Assembly (NCBI RefSeq): GCF_000826525.2
Contig: NZ_LN651329.1
Coordinates: forward strand, 28,004-92,003
Direction: 5' to 3'
DNA: 64,000 nt
DNA from: Mobilicoccus massiliensis
GTDB lineage: Bacteria > Actinomycetota > Actinomycetes > Actinomycetales > Dermatophilaceae
In this document: positions 10,159-18,787 of the stretch, in pieces
How positions within the stretch are numbered: position 1 is the stretch's first letter
How the letters are laid out: every line of letters starts with the position of its first letter
Notes under the pieces: generated by a model
The model's database searches: none
Told to the model about the DNA's origin: nothing
The model's input: the letters and a program-made list of their open reading frames with translations, nothing else
Program-made: the position numbers and the translations under genes

Positions 10159-10815
10159 ATGCCCAAGACCCAGCCCGAGCCCGTCCGCGACCCGCAGAAC
10201 GGCCACCTCCTGACGCCGCAGAACTGCGCGATCGTCTTCATCGACTTCCAGCCGGGGCAGTACGCGACGGTGGGGTCGGCCACCAGGGCCCAGATCGACC
10301 TCGGTGCCGTGACGCTGGCGAAGCTGGCGCACGCCTACGAGGTGCCGACCGTCGCCACCACGGTTGCGGTCGACATGGGGGTCAACGAGGCCACCGTTCC
10401 CGAGATCATGAACGAACTGTCCGGTGTGGAGCAGATCGACCGCACCGGCGTGAACTCGTGGGAGGACGCCGACTTTCGAGCCGCAGTCGAGGCCACCGGC
10501 CGCAAGACGATCGTCATGGCCGGGCTGTGGACCGAGGTCTGCCTCGCGTTCCCCACCCTCGACATGCTCGACGAGGGCTACGAGATCTACCCGGTGATCG
10601 ACGCGGTCGGCGGTGTCTCGACCGTCTCCCACGACACCGCGATCACCCGCATGGTCCAGGCCGGTGCGCACCCGGTGACGTCGCTGGCGTTCGGCTGTGA
10701 GCTCATGCGCAACTGGGCCCGTCCCGACGCCGATCGGTTCCGCACGATCATCAACGACTACTTCAGCCGTAAGCGTGAGATCGGCGACGAGAGCGGCGAC
10801 CTCTTCAAGCAGTGA
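10159..10815 (+). CDS. Isochorismatase-family cysteine hydrolase
   Basis: This is a 218-residue protein of the isochorismatase/YcaC-like hydrolase superfamily, an alpha/beta fold with an Asp-Lys-Cys triad. The Asp lies in IVFIDFQPG near residue 29, the Lys in GRKTIV near 114 and the nucleophile Cys in GLWTEVCLAFP near 126. Length is typical. The sequence AGLWTEVCL resembles the YcaC-like branch of predicted amidohydrolases more than true isochorismatases, so no substrate is assigned. An in-frame ATG follows AGGAGACCCCG, a good ribosome site. It sits 149 bases upstream of atpC, a place where atpD would be expected, so its position next to atpC is odd. Confidence 0.85.
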   Translation: MPKTQPEPVRDPQNGHLLTPQNCAIVFIDFQPGQYATVGSATRAQIDLGAVTLAKLAHAYEVPTVATTVAVDMGVNEATVPEIMNELSGVEQIDRTGVNSWEDADFRAAVEATGRKTIVMAGLWTEVCLAFPTLDMLDEGYEIYPVIDAVGGVSTVSHDTAITRMVQAGAHPVTSLAFGCELMRNWARPDADRFRTIINDYFSRKREIGDESGDLFKQ

Positions 10816-10925
10816 CCGCCGTCGAGCTGCGACCGCAGTCGAGCAGCGACAGCCGCGTCTCGACGGTGCGACGCATCCTCGGCGCCCACCCGTCGGACCG
10901 GCCCGGGTCGGTCCTGGCGGCCGGG

Positions 10926-10931
10926 TAGACT
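10926..10931 (+). promoter_or_regulatory. Candidate -10 element for atpC
   Basis: TAGACT lies 33 bases upstream of the atpC GTG start and fits the actinobacterial TANNNT -10 pattern. No clear -35 is seen. It suggests that atpC has its own promoter here instead of being read through from atpD. Confidence 0.35.
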
Positions 10932-10964
10932 CGCCGCCAACACCGAGCTTCGAAGGGGTCTCAC

Positions 10965-11225
10965 GTGGGTCAGCTGCATGTCGAGTTCGTCGCCGCAGAC
11001 GGCAAGGTCTGGGAGGGCGACGCCGAGCGTGTCGTCGCGCGCGCTGTCGAGGGCGACATCGGCATCCTCCCCAGCCACGCGCCGCTGCTCACCGTGCTGC
11101 GCGAGGGTGAGGTGCGCATCGAGGGCGGTGGCTCGGGTAGCCAGGCCTTCGTCGTCGACGGTGGGTTCCTCTCGGTCGACAGCGATGTCGTGAGGATCGT
11201 CTCCGAGACCGTCTCCTCTCGCTGA
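10965..11225 (+). CDS. atpC: F-type ATP synthase epsilon subunit
   Basis: This is an 86-residue epsilon subunit with the usual beta-sandwich start (LHVEFVAADGKVWEGDAERV) and the signature GDIGILPSHAPLLTVL, ending after the sandwich. It lacks the long C-terminal helical hairpin of enterobacterial epsilon, as is common in actinobacteria. The start is GTG behind GAAGGGG. In the cell it is part of the F1 central stalk and couples proton flow to ATP synthesis. DUF2550 follows after 10 bases, the normal actinobacterial order. What is missing is the rest of the atp operon: an isochorismatase-family gene lies upstream instead of atpD. Confidence 0.9.
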   Translation: MGQLHVEFVAADGKVWEGDAERVVARAVEGDIGILPSHAPLLTVLREGEVRIEGGGSGSQAFVVDGGFLSVDSDVVRIVSETVSSR

Positions 11226-11235
11226 GCCGACAGGT

Positions 11236-11700
11236 ATGCAGAGCCCCACCGCGGAGGTCGTCGAGATCATCGTGGCCGGGCTCGTCCTGCTCGTCCTCCT
11301 GCTGGTCCTCTTCGTCTACGCTCGGCGTCGGCTCATCTCTCACGAGGGCGACGTCGTCATGTGCGGCTACCGCAGCGACCGCGCCGCGCGCTGGCGTCCC
11401 GCGCTCCTGCGCATGAACGCGACCACACTGCAGGTCTTTCCGCTCTTCGGCTGGACTCTGCGTCCGGCTCGCACGTGGGAGCGCCGCACGATCGACATCA
11501 GCGCCATCTCGATGCTGGAGGAGGACGCCGGTCTCGCGAGCGTCATCGACCTCCAGGGCCGCGGCCGCCGGGTGCGAACGGTGGGCACCACGGAGGCCGG
11601 CACGACGATGACCTTCGACCTCGCCCTAGGCCCGGTGCAGTACACGGCTCTGCGCTACTGGGTCGAATCCGCTCCGCCCGTTCCCGACTGGCCGCTCTGA
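11236..11700 (+). CDS. DUF2550 single-pass membrane protein
   Basis: This is a 154-residue protein with one N-terminal membrane segment (about residues 9-29, IIVAGLVLLVLLLVLFVYA) followed by RRR and a cytoplasmic domain of mixed strands (VMCGYRSDRAARWRPALLRM, FPLFGWTLRPARTWERR, DLALGPVQYTALRYWVESAPP). This pattern and its place just after atpC identify the actinobacterial DUF2550 family, whose function is unknown. It starts with ATG 10 bases after the atpC stop, so the two are likely cotranscribed. The convergent adenosyltransferase gene ends 111 bases downstream. Confidence 0.85.
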   Translation: MQSPTAEVVEIIVAGLVLLVLLLVLFVYARRRLISHEGDVVMCGYRSDRAARWRPALLRMNATTLQVFPLFGWTLRPARTWERRTIDISAISMLEEDAGLASVIDLQGRGRRVRTVGTTEAGTTMTFDLALGPVQYTALRYWVESAPPVPDWPL

Positions 11701-11811
11701 GCCCGCCGGGCGCGCTCACCTCGGTCGCTCACGTCGGTCTCTCATGGCGGCCCCTGACCGGCGTCATCTCTCGCCGACGTCATCCCTTGTCGCTGCAGCG
11801 ACGGCGCGGCC

Positions 11812-12453
11812 TCACTTCTTCGCCGGTGTCTCCCGCCCACCGCCCGGTTGCCAGAGCACGTCCCCGCCGCGGCCGACGTTCGCGACCCGGGCGAGGATGA
11901 ACAGCAGGTCCGAGAGTCGGTTGAGGTACTTGGCCGTGAGGATGTTGACGCCGCCGGGGTGCTCGGGGTCCTTGGCCGCTGCCGCCGGGGTGTCGCCGTA
12001 GGCGTGGATCGCGGCCCACGTCGAGCGTTCGGCGCGGCGGGTGATCGTGCAGGCGAGGTGCAGATAGGCCGAACCGGGGGTGCCGCCGGGCAGGATGAAC
12101 GAGCGCAGCTTCTCGACCTGTTCGTTGTAGCGGTCGCAGTCGGCCTCGAGCTCGTCGATCCACTCGGCCTTGACGCGCAGCGGCGGGTACTCCGCGCTCT
12201 CCTCGCCGTCGACGAGCGGGTTGCACAGGTCGGCGCCCACGTCGAAGAGGTCGTTCTGGACCCGGGTCAGCGTCGCACGAACCTCCTCGGGCAGGTCACC
12301 GGCCGCGACCGCGATGCCGATCGCGGCGTTGGCCTCGTTCGCGTCGGCGTAGGCCGCGAGGCGGGGATCGGTCTTGCTCGTGCGGCTGAAATCGCCGAGG
12401 TGAGTCGTGCCGTCGTCGCCCGTGCGCGTGTAGACGCGTGTGATGTTGACCAT
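11812..12453 (-). CDS. Cob(I)alamin adenosyltransferase, PduO type
   Basis: This is a 213-residue ATP:cob(I)alamin adenosyltransferase that transfers the 5'-deoxyadenosyl group of ATP to reduced cobalamin, making coenzyme B12. Family signatures are the N-terminal P-loop-like segment TRTGDDGTTHLGDFSRTSK (residues 8-26), the motif DLFDVGADLCNP near residue 75, and the C-terminal catalytic helix LHLACTITRRAERSTWA and YLNRLSDLLFILARVAN. Length is normal. It is divergent from ecm with 124 bases between, which makes sense because Ecm needs adenosylcobalamin. Start ATG at 12453. Confidence 0.92.
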   Translation of the reverse strand: MVNITRVYTRTGDDGTTHLGDFSRTSKTDPRLAAYADANEANAAIGIAVAAGDLPEEVRATLTRVQNDLFDVGADLCNPLVDGEESAEYPPLRVKAEWIDELEADCDRYNEQVEKLRSFILPGGTPGSAYLHLACTITRRAERSTWAAIHAYGDTPAAAAKDPEHPGGVNILTAKYLNRLSDLLFILARVANVGRGGDVLWQPGGGRETPAKK

Positions 12454-12577
12454 GGCCCGATCGTCTCAGACCGCGGCGCCGCCGCAGGGGTGAGGCGGAG
12501 ACCGATCGCCGGACGTGAGGCGAGTCACCGGCGCGAGTCGTCCCGCTCGCTCACCCGGCCCCGCTACCTTCACTGCT

Positions 12578-14644
12578 ATGGGTGCAACGGGTGAACGCGA
12601 CCGGCCGTGGGTGATGCGCACGTACGCGGGGCACAGCAGTGCCACCGCGAGCAACGAGCTCTACCGCCGCAACCTCGAGAAGGGGCAGACGGGGCTCTCG
12701 GTGGCCTTCGACCTGCCCACGCAGACCGGCTACGACCCCGATCACGAGCTCTCGCGCGGTGAGGTCGGCAAGGTGGGGGTCCCGATCTCGCACATCGGCG
12801 ACATGGCGGCGTTGTTCGACGGCATCCCGCTGGCCGAGATGAACACGTCGATGACGATCAACGCGACCGCGATGTGGCTGCTCGCGATGTATCAGGTCGT
12901 GGCCGAACAACAGGCCGAGGCCGCGGGCCGCACGGGCGAGGAGGTCACGGCCGACGTGGCCAAGCTCGCCGGCACGACCCAGAACGACATCATCAAGGAG
13001 TACCTCTCACGCGGCACCCACGTGTTCCCGCCCGCGCCGTCGCTGCGGCTCACCGCCGACACGATCGCGTACACGGTCTCCACGATGCCCAAGTGGAACC
13101 CGGTCAACATCTGCAGCTACCACCTGCAGGAGGCCGGCGCGACCCCCGTCCAGGAGGTCGCGTTCGCCATGGCCACGGCGATCGAGGTGCTCGACACCGT
13201 GCGTGAGCGCGGCGAGGTGCCGCAGGAGAAGTTCGGCGACGTCGTCGCGCGCATCAGCTTCTTCGTCAACGCGGGCGTGCGGTTCATCGAGGAGATGTGC
13301 AAGATGCGCGCCTTCGTCGAGCTGTGGGACGAGCTCACCCGGGAGCGCTACGGCGTCCAGGATCCCAAGCACCGCCGGTTCCGTTACGGCGTGCAGGTCA
13401 ACTCGCTCGGGCTCACCGAGACCCAGCCCGAGAACAACGTCCAGCGCATCGTGCTCGAGATGCTCGCGGTCACGCTGAGCAAGAACGCTCGCGCCCGCGC
13501 CGTCCAGCTTCCGGCGTGGAACGAGGCGCTCGGCCTGCCGCGCCCGTGGGACCAGCAGTGGAGCCTGCGTCTGCAGCAGGTGCTCGCATTCGAGTCCGAC
13601 CTTCTCGAGTACGACGACCTGTTCGACGGCTCGCCGGTGGTCGAGGCCAAGGTCGCCGAGATCGTGGAGGGCGCCAAGGCCGAGATGCGGCGCATCGAGG
13701 AGATGGGCGGGGCGGTCGCCGCCGTCGAGTCCGGGTACATGAAGACCGAGCTCGTCGCCTCGCACGCCCGCCGTCGTCAGCGCATCGAGTCGGGTGAGGA
13801 CGTCGTCGTCGGCATCAACAAGTTCACGACGACCGAGCCCAGCCCGCTCACCGCCGATCTCGACACCGCGATCCAGACCGTCGATGCCGCCGTCGAGAAC
13901 GCTGCCGCCGAGGCCGTGCGCACCTGGCGTGAGACCCGCGACGCCGACCCCGAGAAGAAGGCCGAGGCCCAGGCCGCACTCGCGCAGCTTCGTGAGGACG
14001 CGGCGAACGAGCAGGTCAACCTCATGCCCGCGTCGCTGCGGTGCGCCCGGGCGGGCGTCACCACGGGGGAGTGGGCCCAGGCGCTGCGGGACGTGTTCGG
14101 CGAGTACCGCGCGGCCACCGGTGTCTCCGGCAGCGTCGGCGTGGGCGAGGCGGAGGCGGGCAGCACGCTCGCCGCCGTGCGCGACCTCGTCGCGAAGACG
14201 GGCGAGGAGATGGGCACCCGCCTGCGCTTCCTCGTCGGCAAGCCCGGCCTCGACGGCCACTCCAACGGCGCCGAACAGGTCGCCGTCCGGGCGCGCGACG
14301 CGGGGTTCGAGGTCGTCTACCAGGGCATCCGCCTCACCCCCGCGCAGATCGTGCGCGCCGCGGTCGACGAGGACGTCCACGCGGTCGGGGTCTCGATCCT
14401 CTCGGGCTCGCACATGGAGCTCGTTCCCGAGATCGTCGAGGGACTCAAGGCCGCGGGCGCGGGTGACGTGCCGGTCATCGTCGGCGGGATCATCCCGGAG
14501 TCCGACGCCGCGCGACTGCGGGCCATGGGCGTCAGCGAGGTCTTCACCCCCAAGCACCACGACCTCACGACCTCGATCGGCCACATCGTCGAGGTCATCC
14601 GCGAACGCCACGGCCTGACGACGGCACCGGCCCTCAGCGGCTGA
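12578..14644 (+). CDS. ecm: Ethylmalonyl-CoA mutase (MeaA-like)
   Basis: This is a 688-residue adenosylcobalamin-dependent mutase converting (2R)-ethylmalonyl-CoA to methylsuccinyl-CoA in the ethylmalonyl-CoA pathway. The N-terminal TIM-barrel domain begins with MRTYAGHSSATASNELYRRN and GLSVAFDLPTQTGYDPDHEL, the pattern of Ecm/MeaA rather than of methylmalonyl-CoA mutase. The C-terminal B12 domain has the DxHxxG motif in GLDGHSNG (the axial His), then SILSGSH and VGGIIPES. ATG 12578 was chosen because the conserved N-terminus follows at once. A TACCTT -10 ends 7 bases before it, implying a near-leaderless transcript. Its partners Ccr and epimerase lie at 23.5-25.5 kb, MeaB at 27.1 kb, and the cobalamin adenosyltransferase is divergent. 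Confidence 0.93.
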   Translation: MGATGERDRPWVMRTYAGHSSATASNELYRRNLEKGQTGLSVAFDLPTQTGYDPDHELSRGEVGKVGVPISHIGDMAALFDGIPLAEMNTSMTINATAMWLLAMYQVVAEQQAEAAGRTGEEVTADVAKLAGTTQNDIIKEYLSRGTHVFPPAPSLRLTADTIAYTVSTMPKWNPVNICSYHLQEAGATPVQEVAFAMATAIEVLDTVRERGEVPQEKFGDVVARISFFVNAGVRFIEEMCKMRAFVELWDELTRERYGVQDPKHRRFRYGVQVNSLGLTETQPENNVQRIVLEMLAVTLSKNARARAVQLPAWNEALGLPRPWDQQWSLRLQQVLAFESDLLEYDDLFDGSPVVEAKVAEIVEGAKAEMRRIEEMGGAVAAVESGYMKTELVASHARRRQRIESGEDVVVGINKFTTTEPSPLTADLDTAIQTVDAAVENAAAEAVRTWRETRDADPEKKAEAQAALAQLREDAANEQVNLMPASLRCARAGVTTGEWAQALRDVFGEYRAATGVSGSVGVGEAEAGSTLAAVRDLVAKTGEEMGTRLRFLVGKPGLDGHSNGAEQVAVRARDAGFEVVYQGIRLTPAQIVRAAVDEDVHAVGVSILSGSHMELVPEIVEGLKAAGAGDVPVIVGGIIPESDAARLRAMGVSEVFTPKHHDLTTSIGHIVEVIRERHGLTTAPALSG

Positions 14645-14770
14645 CTCCGCGACACTGGCTGGCCGCGCCCATCGTCGTCCTTGACGCGCGACCGCCTCGA
14701 TGCGCCTACGCTCTGACCGTGCCGGTGCGCCTCGACACCGGCCCTCGCTACCGCACGCCGGAGAGATCCC

Positions 14771-15775
14771 ATGTCGTTCTGTTACGTGCTCATGTGCCAT
14801 ACCGACCCCGCGGGTGTGCTTCGGCTCGTCCGCCGTGTCAGGAGCCTGAGCCCGGGGAGCGAGGTGCTCGTCCGCTTTCGGGATCCGGAATTCCTCGACG
14901 CCGCATCCGTCACCGAGGCCGGTGGGCGGCGGTTCGTCAGCCGCATTCCCACGAGGTGGGGTGACCAGTCCCTCGTCGACGCGGCGCTCGAGGGATTCTC
15001 CGTGGCCAGGGCGTTGACCGGGTGCGACCACGCCGTGCTCGTCTCGGGGCAGGACTACCCGATCCGCGATCTGGCGGACTGGGAGGCCGAGGTCGATGCC
15101 CTCGGCGCCGACGCGCTGCTCGATGCGTCGGCCGAGCAGCCCGCGGATCACGAGCTTCGTTGGTCGATCATCACGCCGCCCGCGGCGTTGCGGGGCGACG
15201 AAGCGCTCCTCCGGCGCGCGACCGTACGCCTCGGCGCCTTCTCGCCCGCGCGTGTCCTCGTCAAGCCCGGCGAGCCGAGGATCTGGGTCGGCGTCCCTCG
15301 CGGGTCGCAGCGTCCCCCTCTGTTGCCGGTGAAGTGCGCCCAGTGGATCACGTTGAGCGCGATGGCGATCGACGCGCTCCTGCATCGTGACCACGCCGAC
15401 CCCCGGGTGGGGGAGTACTTCCGCGGTGTGCGTATCCCCGACGAGTGGACCGTGCCGTCGATCGTCTGCGACGACCCGTCGCTGCGGGTCGCGTTCGCGG
15501 CGACGACGGCCAAGGTGTGGGAGCCCTGGAGCCCGAGTCCACGGTGGCTCGACCTCGAGGCGCTCGAGCGGATCCGACGCACGTCCGCGGCGCCGTTCGC
15601 ACGAAAGATCGCCCCCGACGTCTCGCCGGAGGTGCTGGCCGAGGCCGACCGGATGGCCACGCGCTCGCGCGCGCAGGTGGCTGCAGATGTCGTGGAGCCG
15701 GTGGTGCGGCAGCCCGCGTGGGCCGACTCGGTGCGCGCCACCGTCGTCCCGGCGACGGGGGTGCGGACTTCGTGA
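14771..15775 (+). CDS. Core-2/I-branching-like (GT14) glycosyltransferase
   Basis: This 334-residue protein resembles beta-1,6-N-acetylglucosaminyltransferases of the GT14 type. It starts with a short strand and CHTDP, has the characteristic VLVSGQDYPIRDLADW near residue 92, then GSQRPPLLPVKCAQWITLS and a closing PDEWTVPSIVCDDP region like the acceptor half of that family. No signal peptide or membrane segment is seen, so it is presumably cytoplasmic. Donor and acceptor cannot be told from the sequence. An ATG start follows GGAGAGATCCC. The next gene overlaps its stop by the GTGA overlap, so the two are translationally coupled. Confidence 0.75.
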   Translation: MSFCYVLMCHTDPAGVLRLVRRVRSLSPGSEVLVRFRDPEFLDAASVTEAGGRRFVSRIPTRWGDQSLVDAALEGFSVARALTGCDHAVLVSGQDYPIRDLADWEAEVDALGADALLDASAEQPADHELRWSIITPPAALRGDEALLRRATVRLGAFSPARVLVKPGEPRIWVGVPRGSQRPPLLPVKCAQWITLSAMAIDALLHRDHADPRVGEYFRGVRIPDEWTVPSIVCDDPSLRVAFAATTAKVWEPWSPSPRWLDLEALERIRRTSAAPFARKIAPDVSPEVLAEADRMATRSRAQVAADVVEPVVRQPAWADSVRATVVPATGVRTS

Positions 15776-16098
15776 GTGACCTCCAATGCCCGGCGACGTT
15801 CCACGTCGTCGGGCCCGGCGTGACACCGGAGCGTCACGACCTCGTCCACGGAGCACCGATCGCCGCCGTGCATGCGGCCGCCGAACGGCGCCCGGAGGGA
15901 GCGAACGTCGAGGTGGCGGAGCTCGACGAGGACCGACCCCTCGACGTCGTGCTCGTCGAGCTCTCGGATCTCTACCGAGGACTTCACGTCCTCGTCCTGC
16001 CCGGCGTGGTCTCGCCACCGGTGCACGACCCGAGCGACGAGCTCGTGGTCCGGATCGACGCCGACGGCCGCAGCATCGAGCGGGTGGACCGCCGGTAG
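15772..16098 (+). CDS. Hypothetical protein coupled to the GT14-like gene
   Basis: This is a 108-residue protein that I do not recognise. GTG at 15772 overlaps the upstream TGA, the typical geometry of translational coupling. The sequence is rich in valine and acidic residues, with protein-like strands (FHVVGPGVTPERHDLVHG, DVVLVELSDLYRGLHVLVLP, ELVVRIDADGRSIERVDRR) suggesting a small beta-rich fold. No motif or membrane segment is visible. Coupling points to a role linked to the glycosyltransferase. It converges on the gamma-glutamyltranspeptidase-like gene, 57 bases away. Confidence 0.6.
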   Translation: MSDLQCPATFHVVGPGVTPERHDLVHGAPIAAVHAAAERRPEGANVEVAELDEDRPLDVVLVELSDLYRGLHVLVLPGVVSPPVHDPSDELVVRIDADGRSIERVDRR

Positions 16099-16155
16099 CC
16101 CGACCACCCTGACCACGCGACCACGCGACCACCCGGCCGCTCGAGCCGGTCCGCG

Positions 16156-17706
16156 TCAGCCGATCGCGGTGGCGGCGGTGCGCCGGGGGTCACCGGCGGC
16201 GACCAGGGTGCCGTCGGGACGCAGACCGGCGGCGCCGACCCCGCCGAAGTACATGGCGATCCGGTCATGAGCGGCACCCGGGAACGGGCTTGCCTCGACC
16301 GCTGGGGTGACACCGGGGCCCGCCTCGTACTCCACCCGGGCGTCACCGGCGTCGTCGAACGCCACGTGCAGGCGGGGCTGGTCGATCGCCTCCTGCAGCG
16401 ATTTCTGGTCGAGGCACACGCCGCCGATGACCTGCATGAGCGCGGTGGTGATGCGGTCGGCGCCGGGACTGCCGATCGCGAGTCGGGTGCCGTCGTCGCG
16501 CCGTGCGGTCGTCGGGGTCATGTTCGACGCGAGCCGCGTGCCCGGCGCGAGCGCGTGCAGACCGCGGCGGTTGAGCTCGGGCTCGCCGAGTGCGTTGTTG
16601 AGCATGAGCCCGGTACCCGGCACGGTGACCCCCGAGCCGTACCCCGCCGAGGTCGTGATGGAGCACGCGAGGCCCGTGTCGTCGATCGCCGAGACGTGGA
16701 TGGTCTCCGGGGAACTCGACACCGCCGCGAGGCCCTCCGGCCCGAGTTCGTGCAGCGCGCGCAGGAGTTCCTGGCCGGCGATCTCGAGGTCCTCGGCCGC
16801 GTCGATGGCGCGACGCCGGTAGTCGAGCACGGCGTACTGGATGTCGATGATGTCGGAGGCGTCGGTACGTCCGCGCGTCGCGCGCCGGTCGGCGAGCAGG
16901 CGCAGCATCGCGGTGAGCACCGGGCCGCCGATCGAGGGGGCGGGGTTGGCGGCCACGTCCCAGTCCAGCAGCCGGGTGCGCAGGGGTGGGCGAGCGACGG
17001 TGCGGTAGGAGGCCAGGTCCTCAAGCCCGAGCAGACCACCGTTGGCGTCCATGTCCGCGGCGATGACGTGCGCGATCTCGCCGGTGTAGAGGGTGGCGGC
17101 ACCGTCGCGGCCGATGGTGTCGAGGGAGTCGGCGAGCTCGCTCGAACGCACGATGTCGCCGAGCTCGGGGTACTCCCCGCCGCCCTGGGTCATGAACGCG
17201 CGTGTGCCGGGATCGAACGCGAAGAGGTTGCCGCCGGAGGCCTCGAGGTAGAACACGGCGGAAGGCCCGGCGGCCCACCCGTTGCGCGCCACGTGGGCCG
17301 CGGGCGCGACCAACTCGCGCCAGGGCAGCGCTCCCCACCGCGTCGACGCCTCGTCGAGGGCGGCGAACATCCCCGGAGTCGCCACCGAGCCATGACCGCC
17401 GTTGACCGTCATCCCGCCGTAGTAGTCCATCCAGAATTCGCGCAGTCCGGTGCCGAACCACTCGGCCGGACGTCCGCGGCCCGGCATCTCGACGTACCCG
17501 TCGAGCACGATCGGTTGCTCCCTGGGAGCCCAGATGTTGACGTACGCGCCGCCCATCGGGCTGACGATGCCGACCTCGGTGACGCACGCGACGCAGATCG
17601 CCGCGATCGCCGCGTCCACGGCGTTGCCACCCGCCTCGACGACGGCCATGGCGGCCTCCGCGGCCTCGTGTGCCGGCGTGGCGACGGCGACCTGCCGACG
17701 TGTCAT
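16156..17706 (-). CDS. Gamma-glutamyltranspeptidase-family hydrolase
   Basis: This is a 516-residue Ntn-hydrolase of the gamma-glutamyltranspeptidase family. The N-terminal half has VATPAHEAAEAAMAVVEAGG and NAVDAAIAA. The predicted autocleavage nucleophile is Thr335 in SPETIHVSAID, followed by GLACSITTSAGYGSGVTVPG and LNNALGEPE. Classical enzymes have TTH at the nucleophile, here TIH, and no signal peptide is seen. A cytoplasmic relative acting on another gamma-glutamyl amide or a cephalosporin-acylase-type substrate is therefore possible. Start ATG at 17706. It is followed at 233 bases by nucS on the same strand upstream. Confidence 0.85.
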   Translation of the reverse strand: MTRRQVAVATPAHEAAEAAMAVVEAGGNAVDAAIAAICVACVTEVGIVSPMGGAYVNIWAPREQPIVLDGYVEMPGRGRPAEWFGTGLREFWMDYYGGMTVNGGHGSVATPGMFAALDEASTRWGALPWRELVAPAAHVARNGWAAGPSAVFYLEASGGNLFAFDPGTRAFMTQGGGEYPELGDIVRSSELADSLDTIGRDGAATLYTGEIAHVIAADMDANGGLLGLEDLASYRTVARPPLRTRLLDWDVAANPAPSIGGPVLTAMLRLLADRRATRGRTDASDIIDIQYAVLDYRRRAIDAAEDLEIAGQELLRALHELGPEGLAAVSSSPETIHVSAIDDTGLACSITTSAGYGSGVTVPGTGLMLNNALGEPELNRRGLHALAPGTRLASNMTPTTARRDDGTRLAIGSPGADRITTALMQVIGGVCLDQKSLQEAIDQPRLHVAFDDAGDARVEYEAGPGVTPAVEASPFPGAAHDRIAMYFGGVGAAGLRPDGTLVAAGDPRRTAATAIG

Positions 17707-17939
17707 CGTGTTTCCTCGTTCTTCCGACCCCGGTGTCCAAGCGGTGGGAGGGGCTCCCGCGTGGCGGGTGGACGCCAGTGTGCCACCAGCAGCGGGATAC
17801 GACGGTGCGGGGGACGACGGTTCTTCACCGGCGCCGGAGACGGCTTCTGCTTCTCAGGTCCCCTTCGGCGCGACCTGTCCTCGCCGGTGTCGGCAGACGA
17901 CGAAAGCGCCTGTCTCGGCGAGGAGGGGGACTCGTGATC

Positions 17940-18644
17940 TCAGAACAGGCGGCCCGTGACGTCGTCGATGCCGCGCAACGCGTCGTAGTCGAGGGTGACG
18001 CAGCGGATGCCGCGGTCGGTGGCCAGAGTCCTGGCCTGGGGCTTGATCTCCTGGGCGGCGAAGACGCCCTGCACCGGGCCGCCGGTGACGAGGTGCGGAT
18101 CGCGGTTCATGAGCTCGAGGTAGCGCGTGAGCTGCTCGACCCCGTCGATCTCTCCCCGCCGCTTGATCTCCACGGCGACGTGGACGCCGTCGGCGTCGCG
18201 GCAGAGGATGTCGACCGGCCCGATCGCGGTCATGTACTCGCGGCGCACGAGCCGGTAGCCGTCGCCGAGGGTGTGGATGTGCTCGGCGAGCAGCTTCTGC
18301 AGGTGGGCCTCGACGCCGTCCTTGACCAGGCCGGGATCGACGCCGAGCTCGTGACTGGAGTCGTGGAGCACCTCGTGGATGCGGATGCGCAGCCGTCCGT
18401 CGCTCTTGGCGTGCTGCACGACCCACACCGTCTCGACCCCGTCGGCCCGCTCGCTCTCGTCGGGCTCGATCTCGGCCGTCGCGCACGGCGGCGACATCCA
18501 GTTGAGCGGCTTGTAGGAGCCGCCGTCGCTGTGGACGAGCACCGACCCGTCGGCCTTGACCAGCAACAACCGCGTCGCGAGCGGAAGGTGGGCCGCCAGA
18601 CGGCCCTCGTAATCGACACTGCACTTCGCGATGACCAGACGCAC
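17940..18644 (-). CDS. nucS: NucS (EndoMS) mismatch-specific endonuclease
   Basis: This is a 234-residue RecB-fold nuclease that cuts both strands at mismatches, the non-canonical mismatch repair enzyme of actinobacteria and archaea. The N-terminal DNA-binding/dimerisation part begins [20 protein letters not shown]. The C-terminal catalytic core shows Asp145 (GPVDILC), Glu159 and Lys161 ([20 protein letters not shown]), and it ends in GRLF, similar to the beta-clamp-binding tail of the family. The GTG start at 18644 gives the conserved N-terminus. A longer frame upstream has no family similarity. It is divergent from the hydroxyacyl-CoA dehydrogenase gene. Confidence 0.92.
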   Translation of the reverse strand: MRLVIAKCSVDYEGRLAAHLPLATRLLLVKADGSVLVHSDGGSYKPLNWMSPPCATAEIEPDESERADGVETVWVVQHAKSDGRLRIRIHEVLHDSSHELGVDPGLVKDGVEAHLQKLLAEHIHTLGDGYRLVRREYMTAIGPVDILCRDADGVHVAVEIKRRGEIDGVEQLTRYLELMNRDPHLVTGGPVQGVFAAQEIKPQARTLATDRGIRCVTLDYDALRGIDDVTGRLF

Positions 18645-18680
18645 GCCGCACACCCTAACCCCCGGCGACACCGCGGGGGC

Positions 18681-18719
18681 GGTGGCGATCGGTCGGTGGC
18701 GATCGACCGGTGGCGATCG
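18681..18719. repeat. Three direct GGTGGCGATCG repeats, 14-bp period
   Basis: GGTGGCGATCG occurs at 18681, 18695 and 18709 in the 143-bp divergent region between nucS and the dehydrogenase gene. The spacing is close to constant. It could be an operator array or a simple tandem expansion. Confidence 0.6.
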
Positions 18720-18787
18720 ACTGACGTGCCGAGTGCCACAGGAGCGGAACCGGGCCACGACGTCGCGCGGTCTGGAAGACTCCGGGC

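Larger units (their letters stand above)
1..17984. repeat. Giant perfect inverted repeat (palindrome), axis 8992/8993
   Basis: The sequence from 1 to 8992 is the reverse complement of 8993 to 17984. Every reading frame on the left has a partner on the other strand with an identical protein, and start and end sum to 17985. There is no spacer: the axis reads GACGAC then GTCGTC. The left arm enters the window inside a nucS copy, so the repeat is longer than what is visible, while the right arm continues into unique DNA somewhere after 17984. Perfect identity over 9 kb with a zero-length loop fits a fold-back chimera of assembly or amplification better than an old duplication. A real recent inverted duplication or a hairpin-ended replicon read through its tip cannot be excluded. 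Confidence 0.97.

Noticed and set aside
12454..12577. Cobalamin riboswitch between ecm and the adenosyltransferase
   Set aside because: The gap is 124 bases, lacks the B12-box consensus and leaves almost no leader before either start.
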